In this document: positions 62,287-64,000 of the stretch, one piece after another | How the letters are laid out: each line of letters starts with the position of its first letter | How positions within the stretch are numbered: the stretch's first letter is position 1 | Assembly (NCBI GenBank): GCA_963849635.1 | Contig: CAWKIA010000036.1 | Location: forward strand, 84,200 to 148,199 | DNA length: 64,000 nt | Direction of reading: 5' to 3' | From: CAVRUD01 sp963849635 | Lineage (GTDB): Bacteria > Chloroflexota > Chloroflexia > Thermomicrobiales > UBA6265 | Program-made: the position numbers and the translations under genes | Notes under the pieces: generated by a model | Told to the model about the DNA's origin: nothing | Seen by the model: the letters and a program-made list of their open reading frames with translations, nothing else | Database searches by the model: none

Positions 62287-63680
62287 GTGGTCCATTCGGA
62301 GCGAGCATCACGATCAAGCGAGACGCCACCGGTCGGGCCGGCCGGCCCGACCGACGCCTACACGATGCTTGAATTCCTCTCGCAGCTCGGCATCGCCATG
62401 TCGGCGGCCGGACAGCCGGTCAGCGCGAACACCACATCCCTGAGGCGGATCGGGACGGCGTACGGAGCGGAAGTGCAGGTCACCGTCGTGCCGAATCTGA
62501 TCATCGTCAAAGTCGGCGGCCGCGAGGCGTCCACGCTCGACATGGCGTCCGGTGAGAATCTGGAGCTCCGGCTCGACCAGACGGCGGATATCTTCGACCT
62601 CGCGCGGTTGGCCGAACGGGCAGCGATATCTTCTCCGGACGGACTGCAACGCCTCCGGGAAATCCTGCAGAAACCGGCCCGGTATCGAACCGAGGTCAGA
62701 ACCCTCGGCTACTCGCTGATTGCCGTGGGGCTGGGGATGATCCTCGAAGGGTCCTTTTCGGCGCTGGTGACCTGTGTCCTGCTCGGACTCCTGATTGGGG
62801 AGTTCAAGGCACTGAGCGAGGGGAATCGGACGGCAGAGGTGCTCCTGCCGGTCGTTTCATCGCTGGCGGTCGGTATGATCGTCTTCTCGATCGTCAAGGC
62901 CGATCTGGTCTCCGGGCCGATGTTGCTCTTGATCCCGCCGGTGGTCACGTTTCTTCCCGGCGGCATCCTCACGACCGCGATGATCGAGCTGGCAAACGGG
63001 GATGCCATCTCAGGATCGAGCCGTCTCGTGGCCGGGGGGACCAGATCCTTGCTCCTGGTCTTCGGGTACGTCGTCGCGGCCGAACTCGTCGGTCTGCCGG
63101 CCGCCGAAGCCTTCGCCCACCACCCCAAACCCTTTTTGGGGTGGTGGGTCCCGTGGGCTGGGGTGCTCATCTACGGCATCGGGAACTACCTCCACCTCAC
63201 CGCGCCGAATCGCTCGTTGCCCTGGCTCCTGCTGGTGCTCTACGTGGCCTGGATCGGTCAGCAGATCGGCGGCGAGTTCGTCGGCGGCTATCTCAGTGGC
63301 TTCATCGGCGCGGTTGCGATGACCCCGGTTGCCTTCTGGATCCAGCGCGGCAGGGTGCCCCGCCGGCGCTGGTGACGTTCCTGCCGGGCTTCTGGCTCCT
63401 GGTCCCCGGTTCCCTCGGCCTGGTCGGGTTGACGCAGCTGGTGGCCGAAGACGGGCAGGCGGGGCTAGAGACCGTCGGCGACATGACCTTCGCAATCATT
63501 GCCATCGCCCTCGGCGTGATGGTCGGCGTCACCATCGTGCAGCCGTTGGCGACCCCGCTCGGTCGGCTGCCCCTGCGGACCGAGCGGGCACTCGGACGCG
63601 GCATCGGCAAGGCGATGTTCGCGGTCAAGAACACGAGCGAAGTGGCGCGCAGCGAACTTGACCGGACGAACGACCAATGA
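62287..63680 (+). pseudogene. second ThrE-family gene, frameshifted
   Basis: Starts at GTG 62287, after GGGAGGGG. It closely follows the gene at 58035 through LIPPVVTFLPGGILTTAMIE and ANGDAISGSSRL, then leaves frame near 63353 (one G missing in AGGG relative to the paralogue). The next frame continues ALVTFLPGFWLLVPGSLGLV to NTSEVARSELDRTNDQ at 63680. A single base restores the full protein, so recent decay or a consensus error is likely. Confidence 0.88.
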
Positions 63681-63990
63681 TGTTCTCTCGGGCGTCGTTG
63701 CGGACCTCGGAAAGCGGGATCTGCGACCCAGTCACGACGACCGGCTTTTGCAACCCCGGCAACAGGAACGCTAGTGCCGAGGCGGTGTAAGTCATCGTGT
63801 CGGTGCCGTGGAGGACGACGAACCCGTCGTAGTCGTCGTGGCGTGCGGCGATATCTCGTGCGATGGTTAACCAGTCGCCGGGGAGCATGTTCGACGAATC
63901 GAGGAGGGGAGCGTACTCCTGGACGTCGTATGCCGGCATCAGAGGTGTACGAGACGTAGATGCGTCGTTTCACCTTGACGCCCTCGTTGG
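63680..63990 (-). pseudogene. L-asparaginase relic
   Basis: On the minus strand, VKRRIYVSYT (the family's N-terminus) is joined after a deletion and frame change to MPAYDVQEYAPLLDSSNMLP, then DGFVVLHGTDTMTYTASALA, and VVVTGSQIPLSEVRNDAREN. The catalytic HGTDTM segment is intact, but the usual GGTIG loop and the whole C-terminal half are missing. The 3' end abuts the ThrE copy. It is close to the window edge. Confidence 0.8.
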
Positions 63991-64000
63991 ATAGAGCGGC

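Overview
The window is about 64 kb of GC-rich bacterial chromosome. Several secreted proteins carry Ala-Thr-Pro-rich linkers or Tat-like leaders, small DUF1269/DUF6325/PRC-barrel proteins are abundant, and one surface protein has an LPxTG-like end. Together these suggest a Gram-positive-type member of the Chloroflexota, probably near Thermomicrobia (Sphaerobacter/Nitrolancea-like). This is an inference from protein style; no rRNA, tRNA, CRISPR array or intact transposon was seen.

Layout. 0-9 kb: a membrane protein cut by the left edge, a DUF4337-like protein, the first DUF1269 protein with a small PAKKGS membrane protein, a secreted protein, an AI-2E exporter and small stress-type genes. 9-15 kb: an MFS exporter / GH15 glycosidase / MarC operon and a membrane-anchored EEP phosphatase. 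15-18.3 kb: a second PAKKGS protein and three DUF4239 copies, one decayed. 18.5-22.2 kb: a tandem KAS III fusion whose second half has lost the catalytic triad, and an APC permease. 22.5-30.4 kb: a complete arginine deiminase operon (arcA, small TM protein, YfcC-type antiporter, arcB, NhaC antiporter, arcC, mscS). 30.8-33 kb: a four-PAS NarL-type histidine kinase. 33.4-39.4 kb: a holin-like protein, a frameshifted ZIP transporter, PPK2, a P-type cation ATPase and a formylglycine-generating-enzyme relic. 39.7-45.2 kb: DUF1269, a NarL-type response regulator, a MalT-like LuxR regulator whose HTH is out of frame, and a receiver-only protein. 45.7-56.3 kb: an island of small envelope/stress proteins (HdeD, DUF4397, DUF1269 x3, PRC x2, LURP-one, DUF6325 x2, PAKKGS, SHOCT) with an IS5-family relic. 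56.4-64 kb: a Ca-binding-repeat LPxTG-like protein, two ThrE-family exporters (one frameshifted), a phospholipase D-like protein, and fragments of a YfcC transporter, an XRE regulator and an asparaginase.

The main discovery is a directional 31-bp element found 14 times: GTYGTA, exactly 19 nt, then GTATTC, with a conserved inner core. All 14 copies are intergenic or at the very end of an open frame. Each lies upstream of a gene read away from its GTYGTA end. The genes beside it include arcA, the APC permease, the MFS operon, HdeD, the AI-2E exporter, DUF1269 and PAKKGS genes, secreted proteins and, through a pseudogene, the P-type ATPase/PPK2 pair. It looks like the promoter or operator of one stress/energy regulon, tying arginine fermentation, ion homeostasis, polyphosphate and envelope proteins together. 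The NarL-type kinase and response regulator in the same window are candidate controllers, which is not shown.

Many genes in the window are frameshifted or truncated. Some are clear relics. Others have a single-base shift in a short homopolymer and could be consensus errors.
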